From the NCBI GenBank assembly GCA_003427395.1, contig BFEA01000285.1:550569-574837 (forward strand): DNA of 24,269 nucleotides, given 5' to 3'. Each line of letters starts with the position of its first letter. The stretch's first letter is position 1. This stretch comes from Chara braunii. Taxonomy: Eukaryota > Streptophyta > Charophyceae > Charales > Characeae. The position numbers and the translations under genes are program-made. Shown here piece by piece: positions 9,054 through 18,489 of this stretch. Below the pieces are notes generated by a model that was not told the origin of the DNA, did no database searches, and was given only the letters and a program-made list of their open reading frames with translations.

Positions 9054-10469
9054 TGCTTCTGTAGTGTTAGGAAAATCCTGTTGCTTTCCTCCCGGTCATC
9101 CGATTTGGTCTGAGGTTGGGCGTATTAGTCAACGGGTAGGAGTATAATGGCATCCGCAAAGAACACATCCACAAGCGCTGGGCCATCTGCCCTCGGGGAG
9201 GGACGACCTCTTCAACAATCTACTCCTCCGTATGTCCATACAAGGGAAGCGTAATGGTTTTTGGACTTCGTTGTTCAGGGGAACTATTTTGGGCCAGTTG
9301 TTTTCATGCGACCCACTTGCTTTCCGGAGGTTGAGGGAGCGGACGACGTTCTTCCTCTCGGTACCATCGTCTCGTTCGACAAGATTTCTGGAGGTTTGCT
9401 CAAGCTGCAGACCAACGTCTTGTATGACAAGTGCAGACTGCCTTTAAGAGATGTTAAGGGTGTGATAGTGGTCATCAAGAGTTTCACGGGGTACGGCTCG
9501 AACATGACGCTGTGCCCTCACTTCAAAGGGCTTTACGATGATAAGCGTCTTCCACTGTCAGTGCAATACCTCGGTCTCGCACTGAAGGTGCCGAAAGACC
9601 GTCTGGTTCTTCCGCGAGAATATGTTTTTCGGCTTCTGCCAGCCCATGAGGGGTCGTCCGGCTTGGCTCAAGAAACTGCTGAGACACCAGTGGGTCACGG
9701 GAGTGCGATTCAAGACGCTGAGGGTCGGGGCAAGGGGCACGCACGCAAAATTCACACGCAGGTCGGCCCGGATGCTCCTGGGAACACGTCAGACTTGCAT
9801 TCTCCAGATGCAGGGACTCTCCGGGCCGGAACTCTGAAAATCCTCAAGGCGTGCTGCCAGGGCGACACGTATTCTCTTCGAGAAGAGACGGGAAGAGAAT
9901 CCGGCAGATCGGGGCAAGAGGTTGGAGGGAGTGAGGCTGAAGGGATGGGCGCTGTACGCGAAAGCTCTGGCGGGAAGCCGACTTCTTCGGAGAAGAAGCG
10001 CGAGCGACAGAGGATGGTGCAAGAGGAGGTGGCGGAGGAAACCCGCCGCATGAAGAGGATGAAAGGACAATCGGAACCGGTGATGGGCGGGGATGGAGGT
10101 GATGTTGGAGAACGTGCCTCGGGAAAGAGGGCGCCTGGGATACGTGGCGGACAAGAACATGGAGTCGGAAAGAGGCCGTCGAAGGAAGAGGGTGCGACGG
10201 CAAGTAAAAAAGCGAAGAGGTCCGGCGGTTTGACCATCTGCGAAGGACAAGCCATGGGTGGAGAAGATTCGGCTCATCCAGGCGCTGCGGCCATAGGAGA
10301 ACCTTCGGGGAAATCCAAAAGGAAAGTGGCAGCTGAAGAAGGCGATGGCCAGAAGAAACCTCGAAGGAGGAAGACTGCTCAGGCGGCGAGCGATGGCGAA
10401 CGGGCTGCCGGTGGGCAGTACGACGAAGCGACACCGTTCTGGCTCGAATACAAGCGGAACAATGACGGT

Positions 10470-10940
10470 GATATCGTGGAGAAGGAGCTCCCCGTCCAAC
10501 TGCTCATCGACCCCAGGAAGGTCTGCGACATCCGGCCTTGGGAAATATATTACAACCACCGCAGTCTCAATCGCGAAAATGTAGACGACATCAAGGTTGT
10601 GATGCTAAGTCAGTTCCACGGGGAAAAGGGGAAGATGTGGATGAAAAACCCTTTGGTTTTGGCACCCATCTACAAGCTGGTGACGCATAGGCAGGAGAAA
10701 GCCGACAGGGTTCACAAAGACGTATTCAAGCCAGAGGACAAGGACAAGTACTACTATTACCCTGTCAACGGACAACACACCATGGCTGATGTGAAGGAGC
10801 TGGTGGATGAGCCAATATTCGAATTGTGGAAGATGCACTCGTGGCCGGCGGGAGTAGTGTGGTTCTCCGACGAAGATTTCGCGAGGTATGTGCAGGTCAG
10901 TCTCAATGAGAACACGAGACACAAGATGTCTAAGCAGCGA
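10470..10940 (+). other. ParB/sulfiredoxin-like domain within the fusion gene
   Basis: A segment beginning VEKELPVQLLIDPRKV (first codon 10476) resembles the ParB opening 'v.v..i.p'. It is followed by LNRENVDDIK, the equivalent of 'dpe.leeLa.SI', then NPLVLAPI, and then PVNGQHTMADVKEL. NGQHT (codons from 10767) stands where ParB has GERR and sulfiredoxin has GGCHR, just before a helix with Ala. The next segment (WFSDEDFARYVQVSLNENTRH) resembles the ParB tail 'a...a+ieNl.R'. An in-frame TAG at 10944 interrupts the protein immediately after. DNA binding or a nucleotide-dependent switch is inferred from the family; no activity is shown. Confidence 0.6.
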
Positions 10941-12104
10941 TCATAGAAAGCCTCGTTCGAGGACATGCGGGAGACATGGGAGAATGAAGGAAGGCCGGTG
11001 GCCGTTCAAGGGAACCCTTCCGGCAAGGAGGCCGAAAAACAAGCGTTTTTCAAATTCCAAAAGCTGTTTTTGGGAAAGAGTCCGAACAACACTCACTGGA
11101 CATTGGCAAAAAAAACGCTAAAGCTCGCCGACAAGGTGTATGTCGCTGCCGTTGGCAATGCATTGAGGCAATGGATGCCGCTCGTGACGGCCGGTGATAA
11201 CGTTTTCCGTAAAGGCATGGAGTTCTACGAGAAATGGGCGGAGGGGAAGTTGTTGGGCGGCGACGGGAAGACGCCATTGTCGAGGCCGGGCAAATACATG
11301 CCAGACAAATCTCCGGGTCTTCAAGCAATTCCAGAAATGGGCTCGAAAGGGGCGGCTGGTGAAACGAAGATGAGGTGGCTGGTCCGGGTCCCACCGCCTC
11401 CGACCAAAAAGAAAACGCAAGCGGACGACAAGTTTTTCGTGGTCGTGAAGGAGCCGGACATGTTCTGTTGGCAGTGTCTCGCCGACATGACCGATGTCGA
11501 GAAACTGTCGATCCTTGACGACATTCTCTCACTAAGGGGAGTGTTCGTGCAACCGAAGGGCAGGCATCAGAAACGTCTACATAAACGTGGAATTAAAGAC
11601 ATGGTCGCGACGAGGAAAGTGGACCACGTGATGCTCCGTATGTTTTATTACATCTTGTTCCTTGAAACGGAGGAGGACGAAGGTGTTAGGCGCTACGGGA
11701 GTCTTTTTTTCGGGACCAAGGGGCGGCTTCTGGAGGAGTTTGGGCCGCAAGGCCTCACGAAACAGGTGTGGTTCGAACTGCGAAAGCATTTCCAGAGCGC
11801 GGTGGTGTACGTGAACACTTGCAAATGTACTCTTCCGCACGAGAAGGAGTCTCGCGACGACGCGAAGAGATTGTACGAGGATGACAGGTTCCCTACATCT
11901 TTCGAAAAGTCTGATCGTTCCATCTTACGACGGATGGAAGAAGAAGTTTGAGACACGATCAGGGTCATCGGGGATATGAGGCACATCAAATGGCACAACC
12001 TCAACCGGGTGACCAGCCTTATTCCTTTCACTTGCCCGCCTTCCCAAGCTCACAGTTGTATCACTGAGATTCGTGAGATTGTGCGACATTACGTGTGCAA
12101 CCTG

Positions 12105-12440
12105 TACGTCCTCGATTTGTGTGATCCCACACTCCTCGCAGACTGACGAGAAGACGATTTCGCCAACTTGCAAGGCGTTCTCCAAACACTGTCGCCAACG
12201 CACTGGCACTTGTGGTCTTTTTCCCCGCTCGTTGGGAGCTCAGTTTCTTGAAAGGCATGGCCAGGCTTAGCGTCCATCACGTCAGGATAGGGAAGTGGGT
12301 GCGCCATGCACAAAAGCAGGCCACTGTCCGGGAAGGCAATATACTGGTTGAGGAGTGCGACCGCCTGTACGTGATTTTCAATGGCGAGAACCTGGCAGAC
12401 AACACAGTCGCAGTCTACCCGGCCAGTAGCCCGACAAAGG
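12105..12440 (+). other. Methyltransferase-like segment, motif IV side
   Basis: LYVLDLCDPTLLAD (Asp codon 12123-12125) sits where beta-class N4/N6 amino-methyltransferases carry motif IV (D/N-P-P-Y/W after a hydrophobic strand). It is followed by a helix (DDFANLQGVLQ), a strand (HWHLWSFFPARWE) and, after the one-base frame step, IGKWVRHAQKQ and EECDRLYVIFNGENL, which recalls the 'W.K......hE.i+v..kg' stretch of these enzymes. The reading DPTL instead of DPPY means the catalytic loop is altered or mutated. The TGA at 12144-12146 falls directly after this loop. Confidence 0.45.
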
Positions 12441-12619
12441 CTTCCCATGCTCATGGTCCAAGTCCGGCCAAACACGAGGTGGCGGCCCGCTCGAAAGCTG
12501 TATGTTCGTCGGACCCATCAAGACGGGTGGCGTGTTTTGACATGGCGGACGAGGACAGGTTCCCTCGCAGCCTGTGGGGGAGGACGGCGGCGTGACAAGT
12601 GCTCATGGACCTGCTTACG

Positions 12620-12820
12620 GGGACAGGGAGCGGACCCCATCCCATCTACTTGGTCTACTCGAAAACTTTTGCAAAGCTGGGCAAACTGTTTTTTTCTTTG
12701 GGAAGGCACATGCGTCTGTCGTGTGGCAGCTCCTGCGCAATGGTCGGAACGTCGTCGTGTTGGAGAACGAGGCGAAGCTGATCGATTACCTTAACGAGCT
12801 CGTGAAGACACGCGTGGCAG
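12620..12820 (+). other. Methyltransferase-like segment, motif X/I side
   Basis: TPSHLLGLLENFCKAGQTVFFFG followed within the same stretch by RNGRNVVVLENEAKLIDYL resembles the C-terminal half of beta-class methyltransferases, where '+P..Ll..li..f..pGd.VlDpF.GsG' is followed by a helix and 'lgR..igiE.d...'. The Gly-rich motif I loop is weak: FFFGKAH replaces DxFxGxGT. Together with the previous segment, the order IV then X/I is the permuted beta-class order. A conserved Glu after the second strand (LENE) is present. The fold match is plausible; SAM binding is doubtful. Confidence 0.45.
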
Positions 12821-13679
12821 ACACTCGCAATGATTGCACTTTTGTCCCGCCCACCGGCGAACGAAACTAGGATCCCAAACGTGACATGTATTGGAAATTG
12901 CCGGGGAACAAAAGGACGGAGGTTTGGGACTTCCTTTTCCAAGCTGGACCGCCTACTCAGACCGACCTCGAATACAGTCGACGGAGAAACCTGGTGTTCG
13001 GTGTGCTGAACGGGTACCACGATGCACCCAGGGGGTTTCTCTCGCATTTCCTGAGAAGACTGGAGCACGTTTACTTCTTGATGGCCGAACCGCTCACCCT
13101 CGAAAACTACAAACGTGTGTTTCGGCGCGAACCAGTCGACGACCAATCGTCTGATGACGGGGAGGAAGAGAGAGACTATGATTACGAACCTTGTGACAGG
13201 CTCCCTCTGGACCATGATACCTATGAGAATGACAGACTCTTCCTCTTCGGCAAGCATCACCGGTTCACGTCGGAGGATGTCTGGGGACACAACGTCGTCT
13301 GGCACCCGAGGATATTCCAACCTGCTGTGAAGAATGGGAAGTGGGGCATCTGAACCCTTTTAAACAAACCTACACTTGACGACTTCTTCGGTAAAGCGGC
13401 CAATTACCTCCCTGAAAGACATTTTTGGCACACGGCTTTTGAAGGCTTCATGGGCAGGGACATTGACAACCTCACACCTGTAAAACATGGAAAACAACCC
13501 ACAGCCCACAAACTTTTTTTTAACAAGCGGTAATAGGTACATGAGCCCCTCACATCAATTTGGACGAACACAAAGCTGGCTAGTGACAGATATGCGAGTG
13601 CTCCTATTCACAAATTTTACCGTGGTCGGGCGCCCTTTGAGGGAAATCGCCCTCCTGTCGCGCCACTGCGCCAACATCC

Positions 13680-14130
13680 ATGGAGGATTCGACGTTCTGC
13701 ACTTCGGCCACGACTGTGTCACTAACCAGCTCGGTGGTAGTTGAGTCGCTAGGCAAGTCGATGGCTTCATGAAGTACCATTTCCCGACCGGTATTGAGGA
13801 CAGATGCTCGATCACCCTGTTCTTCACTGCAACGGGTGGACGGAGAATCATGATCTTTCCGCTCTAGAGCCATCTTGACGCTGACGGCCACCTCACCGCC
13901 TTCCACGGAGGATTCGACGTTGTGCACCTTGGCCACGCCTGAGTCGCTAACCAGCTCGGTGGCAACCAAGTCGTTACCCAACTCGATGGCTTCATGAACT
14001 ACCATTTTCTGACCGGACTGAGGACAGACACTCGATCACCCTGTTCTTCAACGCAACGGGTGGGCGAAGAATCATCATCTTTCTACTGTGGATCCATCTG
14101 GATGCCAACCGTCACCTCACCGCCTTCCAC
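13680..14130 (-). repeat. Two tandem copies of a 225-bp unit
   Basis: GGAGGATTCGACGTT at 13682 recurs at 13907, and the block CCTCACCGCCTTCCAC at 13891 recurs at 14114, giving a constant offset near 225. The unit length is a multiple of three, and the encoded minus-strand repeats keep sense, which supports a protein repeat rather than neutral satellite DNA. Confidence 0.7.
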
Positions 14131-14339
14131 CATGGGTTCTCCGCCTTTCTCATCGCCATGAACCCGAGCTTCCACCACCGGTTCTTCTTCGCCTTCATCA
14201 TCGCCAAGAACGGGAGCCTGCACGAACGTCCACTGACCTCCCTTAACGACACCCTCTCGCGTGGTGGCCACAGCCGAACGGCTGTGCAGAACCTCTTCGG
14301 ACGTCCCGATCACCAGCACTCTTGCGTCGAGCCCCTTCA

Positions 14340-14700
14340 CGACTTCGCGAGCCGGCCAGTGTTGAGTCTCCTCTTCCCGCTGCAGAGCATGCGTTTCCCT
14401 CGGAGCTCCTGCACTCTCGCTGTTAGTCTCCACGGATGCACCCTCCGAAGCATGACATTCACACCCGCTAGCCCCGCTCTCCAACACTTTGCGAGACTGC
14501 CAGCGTTGAGTCTCCTCTTCCCGGTATACAGCACACGTTCCCGGAGAGCGCTCCTCTTCCCCATGAGCCGCTGCACTCTTACTGTCAACGTCGACTGGCG
14601 CACCCTCCGAAGCATGACGTTCGTACTCACCAACCCCGGTCCCCAATACTCCTGCAGCGGGTCCCTCCAGCAAGTCGCGAGACCGCCAGTCTCAAGTTTC
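14340..14700 (-). repeat. Three degenerate coding repeats of 145-185 bp
   Basis: The block GCGAGNCNGCCAGNGTTGAG followed by TCTCCTCTTCC occurs near 14347 and 14492, with a degraded third copy near 14677. The block CCGAAGCATGAC occurs near 14445 and 14608. On the minus strand these give repeated EEETQxW and HASEGA motifs. Confidence 0.65.
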
Positions 14701-14841
14701 AACATATGAGAACGGAGGTGGGCAGGGGAACCCTGTGCCCAACTGAAGATGCGGGGGGTAGGACGTCACATTTTCTTGGCCCCGCGGAACTGTAGTGTGA
14801 GGAGCACTTATGGCGGCAAGCCTCTAGGGCGACGTCAGCAA

Positions 14842-14859
14842 CTCCGAATCTATTCGGAG
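14842..14859. repeat. Perfect palindrome, CTCCGAATCTATTCGGAG
   Basis: CTCCGAAT at 14842-14849 is the exact reverse complement of ATTCGGAG at 14852-14859, with a 2-base centre. It fits the recurring motif with both outer arms changed to CTCC/GGAG, as if the arms had co-varied. It lies inside the decayed minus-strand gene. Confidence 0.7.
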
Positions 14860-15108
14860 TTTGTAGCGCTCGCCCGAGTTGAGGGAACTGAAGGTCGCAC
14901 TTTCGCTCCTTCGCAATGCAGGCATCCTGCCCTCCAGGCAAAACGAAGACGCAATTCCTATCAAGGAATGGTCTCGCCGCTCAGGAGATGCTGCCGTATG
15001 CTGCAGACATCAGCCCTCTTTCAGGAGCAAGGTGTTGAGCACAGGAGACCTGTACTGCACACGGCGGGATGGACTCTCCTCGGCATCGGGAAACAAAGTC
15101 CTGACAGA

Positions 15109-15132
15109 CAAGTGTGAATCTACTCGCACTTG
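15109..15132. repeat. Palindrome-family copy
   Basis: CAAGTGTGAATCTACTCGCA followed by CTTG matches both arms of the recurring motif, with one mismatch between arms. It also lies in the decayed minus-strand gene. Confidence 0.7.
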
Positions 15133-15918
15133 ACAAGACCTCAGGGTGGCCACGTCTCGCATGTCAAAATCTCGACTCCCTACGCAGTGGGGGTCAGTTT
15201 CCATATACTGGGGACTCCCAGATCTTCTACGCTTTCCGCACGACCCCTTCCCGCCCGACCCCTTCCCGCCCGACCCCTTTTTGCCCGAGTCCTTTCCGCC
15301 CGACCCCTTTCCGTCAGACGCCTTCTCTCCCAACGATGTTTCGCCCGTCCCCTTTCCGGCAAATTGTGAGCCGTCTCCTCCGCCACCTCCGTCGTCTACT
15401 TTGTCTCCCCCTCCACCCCTTCCCGGATGCTGACAGACCGACGGAGGTTGCAGCATGCACCAGTCAATGCCACGAGACGGTGCCATTTCGAGTGTGTAGA
15501 AAGGCGCTCGAAACTCCAACATGTTGTTGTCGTACAACTCATTTAGCCTTTGTTCTGCATATGCAGCGACGTCCGGATTGCTCCTTTCGGGGTTTATAAG
15601 ACTCAAATGCTCTGCCAGAGCATCTCTCGCCTTTCCCTTAAATGGACCCGCTCCCAGTCTCTTCATTCCACTCCACTTGCCATCGGCATCGGAATAGATA
15701 AGGAGGAAGGTTTGCGGAAACATTTGGTTGCGTCTATTGAAAGCGTTACTGCTTTGTCTTATGGGTCTGATGACGCTGCCAAACGGGGTGTCTTGAAAGA
15801 CTTGTGTCCTAAGTACATCGCCAAGGACACATTCAACAGTCAGGGATACAACTTTTATGGGAAAAGGGCAGATAGTTCTTAGCCATTTCGCCCCGGTGAT
15901 TTTGGTCACTCCTCACAC

Positions 15919-16680
15919 TTGTTCGTGGGTGTTTGTGCAGTTGGGGCTACATCATGTTTTCTCGTTCCCTTGCCTATTGAGGAGCTTAGCGCTACGGACT
16001 TGAGAATGTTGCAGGACGTCTGCGGAGATTTCAACAACGGCCACGAGGTGGTTTCCTCAGTTCGCAAAGGGGCCAGTTCAGTTCCGTTGAGCAGAAAAAG
16101 TCTTCAAACTCTTGTTCAGGGGGAATGGCTTTCCGACGAGGTGGTGGAGTCGTACTTGGCCTTGCTTGCCAACGCTGTGTTGCCTGGGTAACCCTCTCTT
16201 TACATTTCCAGTCTCTTTTTCTATACCAAGCTCGTCGGTGGCAGCTATCGACATGATAGGGTTGCGAGATTGACAAAAGATGTGAATATTTTCTCGTACG
16301 AGATAGTCTTGATTCCTGTCCATAAAAATCGAGTGCATTCGACCCTATTGTGTGTCCGAGAACAACGGGTGGAGTACTACGACTCCCTCCTACAAGACGA
16401 TGGCGGTTTTTCTTCCGATGTGATTGCGAACTTCATGCAATACCTCCGTGACGAAGCAGTTTGTCATTATGGTCAAAAAACGAAACTGGATCTCTAGGAG
16501 CTCAAGGTGGTTGTTCATGGTGTCCCTCAACAGTCGGACGGGTCGAGCTGCGGTGTTTTCATGCTCGCCTTCGCTTCATTTCTTGCACGCGGCTATTCGC
16601 CACCATTTTCGATAGCCCAAAGCGACATTCCAAACATCAGGCTGAGGATTGCGGTGGACATACTCCAAGGCTCTGAATGA
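15919..16680 (+). pseudogene. Decayed Ulp1-like (C48) SUMO-protease gene
   Basis: One frame is open from 15919 to TGA 16678-16680, with two isolated stops (TAA 16189, TAG 16495) flanked by uninterrupted homology-like text. It shows the Ulp1 order: LSRKSLQTL and WLSDEVVESYLALL (substrate-groove helix), PSLYISSLFFYTKL, FSYEIVLIPVHKNRVHSTLL with the catalytic His at 16336-16338, YYDSL with the Asp at 16381-16383, and VPQQSDGSSCGVFML with the oxyanion Gln at 16531-16533 and the nucleophile Cys at 16549-16551. The whole triad is kept, and the usual HWTL is HSTL here. A 24-bp GT...CAG stretch spanning the TAA could be read as an intron, but it is implausibly short and the read-through text fits the family better. 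Ulp1 proteases are frequent passengers of plant and algal DNA transposons. The start is uncertain. Confidence 0.75.
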
Positions 16681-16732
16681 TAACCCTGTTTTTAAAATTC
16701 ACGTAGTTTTTTATTCGAAAGGCCATAAGCAG

Positions 16733-16755
16733 AAGTGCGAATCTATTCTCACTTG
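16733..16755. repeat. Palindrome-family copy just after the Ulp1 gene
   Basis: AAGTGCGAATCTATTCTCAC followed by TT begins 53 bases after the Ulp1 stop. Together with the copy at 9034-9053 it brackets the three-gene block, and the two are partly inverted matches of each other. Because the motif is itself palindromic, this is only weak evidence for element ends. Confidence 0.7.
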
Positions 16756-16756
16756 G

Positions 16757-17085
16757 TCTAGCAGTCGGCCGGTTCGAGTTGTGCTATTGTTTTGATGAGG
16801 TACCGGATTGCAGTGAACGTTTTGATCAGGTAAACGCTTAGGTGTCGATGTAAATATCCTAGCCTCGTGCTGTAGCAATTTTTTAAGGGTTCTTCATTTC
16901 AAGGAACCTGTCATCTTTACTGGTAGGACTTTCGGCAGCGCCGTGCTGCCAGGCAACATAGCTAGAGGGTTGCAGTGGACGCTTACGTGAAGTATAAGCT
17001 TAGGTTCCGATGTAAATATCCCAGCCACGTGGTGCAATATCTTTTAAGTAGACGCTTACCTATCGGATGTGAATATCCCAACTTT
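16757..17085 (+). repeat. Three imperfect repeats in a non-coding stretch
   Basis: A block of about 40 bases containing GATGTAAATATCC(C/T)AGCC occurs near 16829-16873 and 16991-17034, and a more diverged form with GGATGTGAATATCCCAACT lies near 17066. GGTTGCAGTGGACG-like text also recurs (16809, 16968). I see no gene. Confidence 0.55.
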
Positions 17086-18078
17086 TTGCTCCCTTTATTT
17101 GTTTATGGGTTGTTCTCCTTATGTCCTCAATGACCGCGGCAGCACCGTGTTGCGTTTGTTCGTTTCCATGTTATGCTCTTGTGTTACTCATGTGACGTCT
17201 TCGTCCTCTTGTGGATATTGTTTACACTCATGCTCGTGGGGCTCGATACTCTGGTTCATTTAGCAAGATATTGATGAAAGATATCAACGATTTCTTCTTG
17301 GTCACCAAATTATTTCGTGCTTATCTCTTTCTTTCGTGAGACTTTGTGATGTGAAAGCCCCCCTCCCCCGCCCCACCCCGACCACCCAACTTTCATATGT
17401 TTTGGCTCGCCCCTGTTCTGCGGGTGCCGCCACGTTTTACGGTTCACCCCCTCTGCTTGTCTCCACTGAATGTTGTATGTTGGTTCCATATGACAATTGC
17501 GAACTTGTTCTCCATTCGGAAACCAATTATCGCCAAAATGTATGTGTGCTTGAAGTTGTTTTACGGATTCAGCGGTGCACTAAATGATTACCGATTTTGT
17601 TAACCCTAGAATATATCTCGTGCTCTCCACGTAATGTTGGCTGTTGTTTCCGTATGGGAAATGCGAACATATTCGCACTTGGGATGCCATACATTTGTGA
17701 TTAAACCGTGCATGTCCACTAATTTGCCAAAATGATTACTTTTTGTGTTGTCAACGCCAGCTTGTTCATAACTGCAAGCTCGGCAAAATGATCATCAATT
17801 GTGCTATTCCCAAAATGTATCTGTGTTTGGCCCATATGTTTCGACGTTGTTTGACACTGAAGGATCGATATTAGGCATTCGCAAAAATGAATGATTTGTC
17901 GAAATTGTTACCTTCTGTGTTCTCACTGGAAGACTGATCATTTACGCAAGTTCGCAAAAAATGATATTTTTTTTACAGGTCTTCTGTCCTATCCACAAAA
18001 TGGATAAATCGCAAAAAAGATTGTCATTTGAGTCATGTTTTGCCGAATGTGAAATTGGCTCCATGTACTTTGTGATTT
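17086..18078. other. AT-rich non-coding stretch
   Basis: No convincing coding frame. Scattered words such as GCAAAAATGAT and CCAAAATG(T/A) recur from 17540 to 18015, suggesting an old degenerate repeat. Open frames of 60-90 codons here lack any protein-like pattern. Confidence 0.5.
17661..17680. repeat. Palindrome-family copy with perfect arms
   Basis: TGCGAACATATTCGCA at 17662-17677 has perfect 6-bp arms around CATA, followed by CTT as in the consensus. It stands alone in AT-rich non-coding DNA. Confidence 0.75.
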
Positions 18079-18205
18079 TTGGAAAGCCTCCGTGTACTTT
18101 GCAATGTGGGATTGAATGATTTTTTGCATTCAATTACTTTTGGAAACGCCTCTGTATACTTTGCAATTTGTCATTGAATGAATTTTTTGCATTGAATGAT
18201 TTATG
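18079..18205 (+). repeat. Two tandem copies of a 62-bp unit
   Basis: GGAAAGCCTCCGTGTACTTT at 18081 recurs at 18142 in slightly changed form, followed in both by GCAAT, CATTGAATGA-like text and TTTTTTGCATT. Confidence 0.7.
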
Positions 18206-18350
18206 GAAACAAGAGATACTTGTATGGATGGATATGTGTCTTCTCCACACAAGGATTTGATGACATTTTCATCCGAGAATATACAAATGAAAAGCCGATG
18301 TCCATATTAAATCATCGCGCTAATGGAGTGCACGCCTGCTTCTCCATCAG

Positions 18351-18371
18351 AGTGCGAGTTCAATCGCACTT
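18351..18371. repeat. Palindrome-family copy
   Basis: AGTGCGAGTTCAATCGCACT has 6-bp outer arms (AGTGCG / CGCACT) and the GAGTT centre. It is about 140 bases before the 276-bp duplication. Confidence 0.7.
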
Positions 18372-18489
18372 CTGGTGTGAACCCTGGGTAATTCCCTCGC
18401 ACTTTGTTTCACGTCAAGGAGGGGATCGAACGCACCGCCAGTAAGCACCTGCACATCACGAAGCAAGAGCACGTCCCAATTGGAACATC

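Larger units (their letters stand above)
9147..13353 (+). pseudogene. Decayed ParB-like / DNA-methyltransferase-like fusion gene
   Basis: A coding track of about 1,400 codons. I place the start at ATG 9147 (context GTATAATGG) because it is in frame with the long open stretch downstream and adds a normal-looking Ser/Pro-rich N-terminus. This frame runs to about 12215 with four isolated stops: TAA 9252, TAG 10944, TGA 11949 and TGA 12144. It then steps by one base near 12216 (a T5 run) and again between about 12541 and 12595, and has one more stop (TAG 12868) before the natural-looking end at TGA 13351-13353. Protein order: N-terminal domain of unknown family (residues about 38-165); low-complexity charged linker (about 170-425) with nuclear-localisation-like basic clusters (KPRRRK); ParB/Srx-like domain (about 444-600); an unknown region to about 960; a methyltransferase-like fold (12105-12820); and a C-terminal region with an acidic patch (SSDDGEEERDYDYE). 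ParB-methyltransferase fusions are known from bacteria and phages; finding one in a eukaryotic repeat is unusual. The fold assignments come from motif reading only. Confidence 0.6.
13360..15909 (-). pseudogene. Decayed gene with acidic tandem repeats, function unknown
   Basis: On the minus strand one frame is open from 15909 to 14083 except for stops at 15010, 14824 and 14692. A one-base step then leads to 14005-13604, and a further open stretch (13542-13360, VPKMSFREVIGRF) ends 6 nt from the stop of the convergent ParB-like gene. The N-terminal part (FKGKARDALAEHL, YAEQRLNELYDNN) has ordinary globular composition. It is followed by a Gly-Lys-Ser repeat tract (GSGGKGSGGKGS), a basic KRRR cluster, and then two kinds of acidic repeats: about 60 residues around RHASEGA and EEETQRW, and about 75 residues around HEAIEL and ATELVSD. 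I do not recognise a family. The start is not fixed: the frame opens at a GTG after a TGA at 15913, so the first exon may be elsewhere. Repeats on the opposite strand also read open, so part of this could be non-coding. Confidence 0.4.

Noticed and set aside
9752-10559. Long minus-strand open frames of 167-256 codons
   Set aside because: They lie antisense to the charged linker of the ParB-like gene and show Ser/Pro/Arg-rich composition without motifs.
16187-16210. A 24-bp GT-AG intron in the Ulp1 gene
   Set aside because: Far below usual plant intron length. Reading through it gives PSLYISSLFF, which fits the Ulp1 family, so the TAA is more likely a mutation.
9147-16680. Stop-codon reassignment, programmed read-through or frameshifting
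   Set aside because: All three stop codons occur inside the frames along with frame steps lacking slippery sites plus pseudoknots, and genes also end at the same stop codons; simple decay explains it.
18418-18440. A possible inverted tRNA T-arm (GGGGATCGAACGCACC)
   Set aside because: No acceptor, D-arm or anticodon arm can be formed around it on the minus strand.
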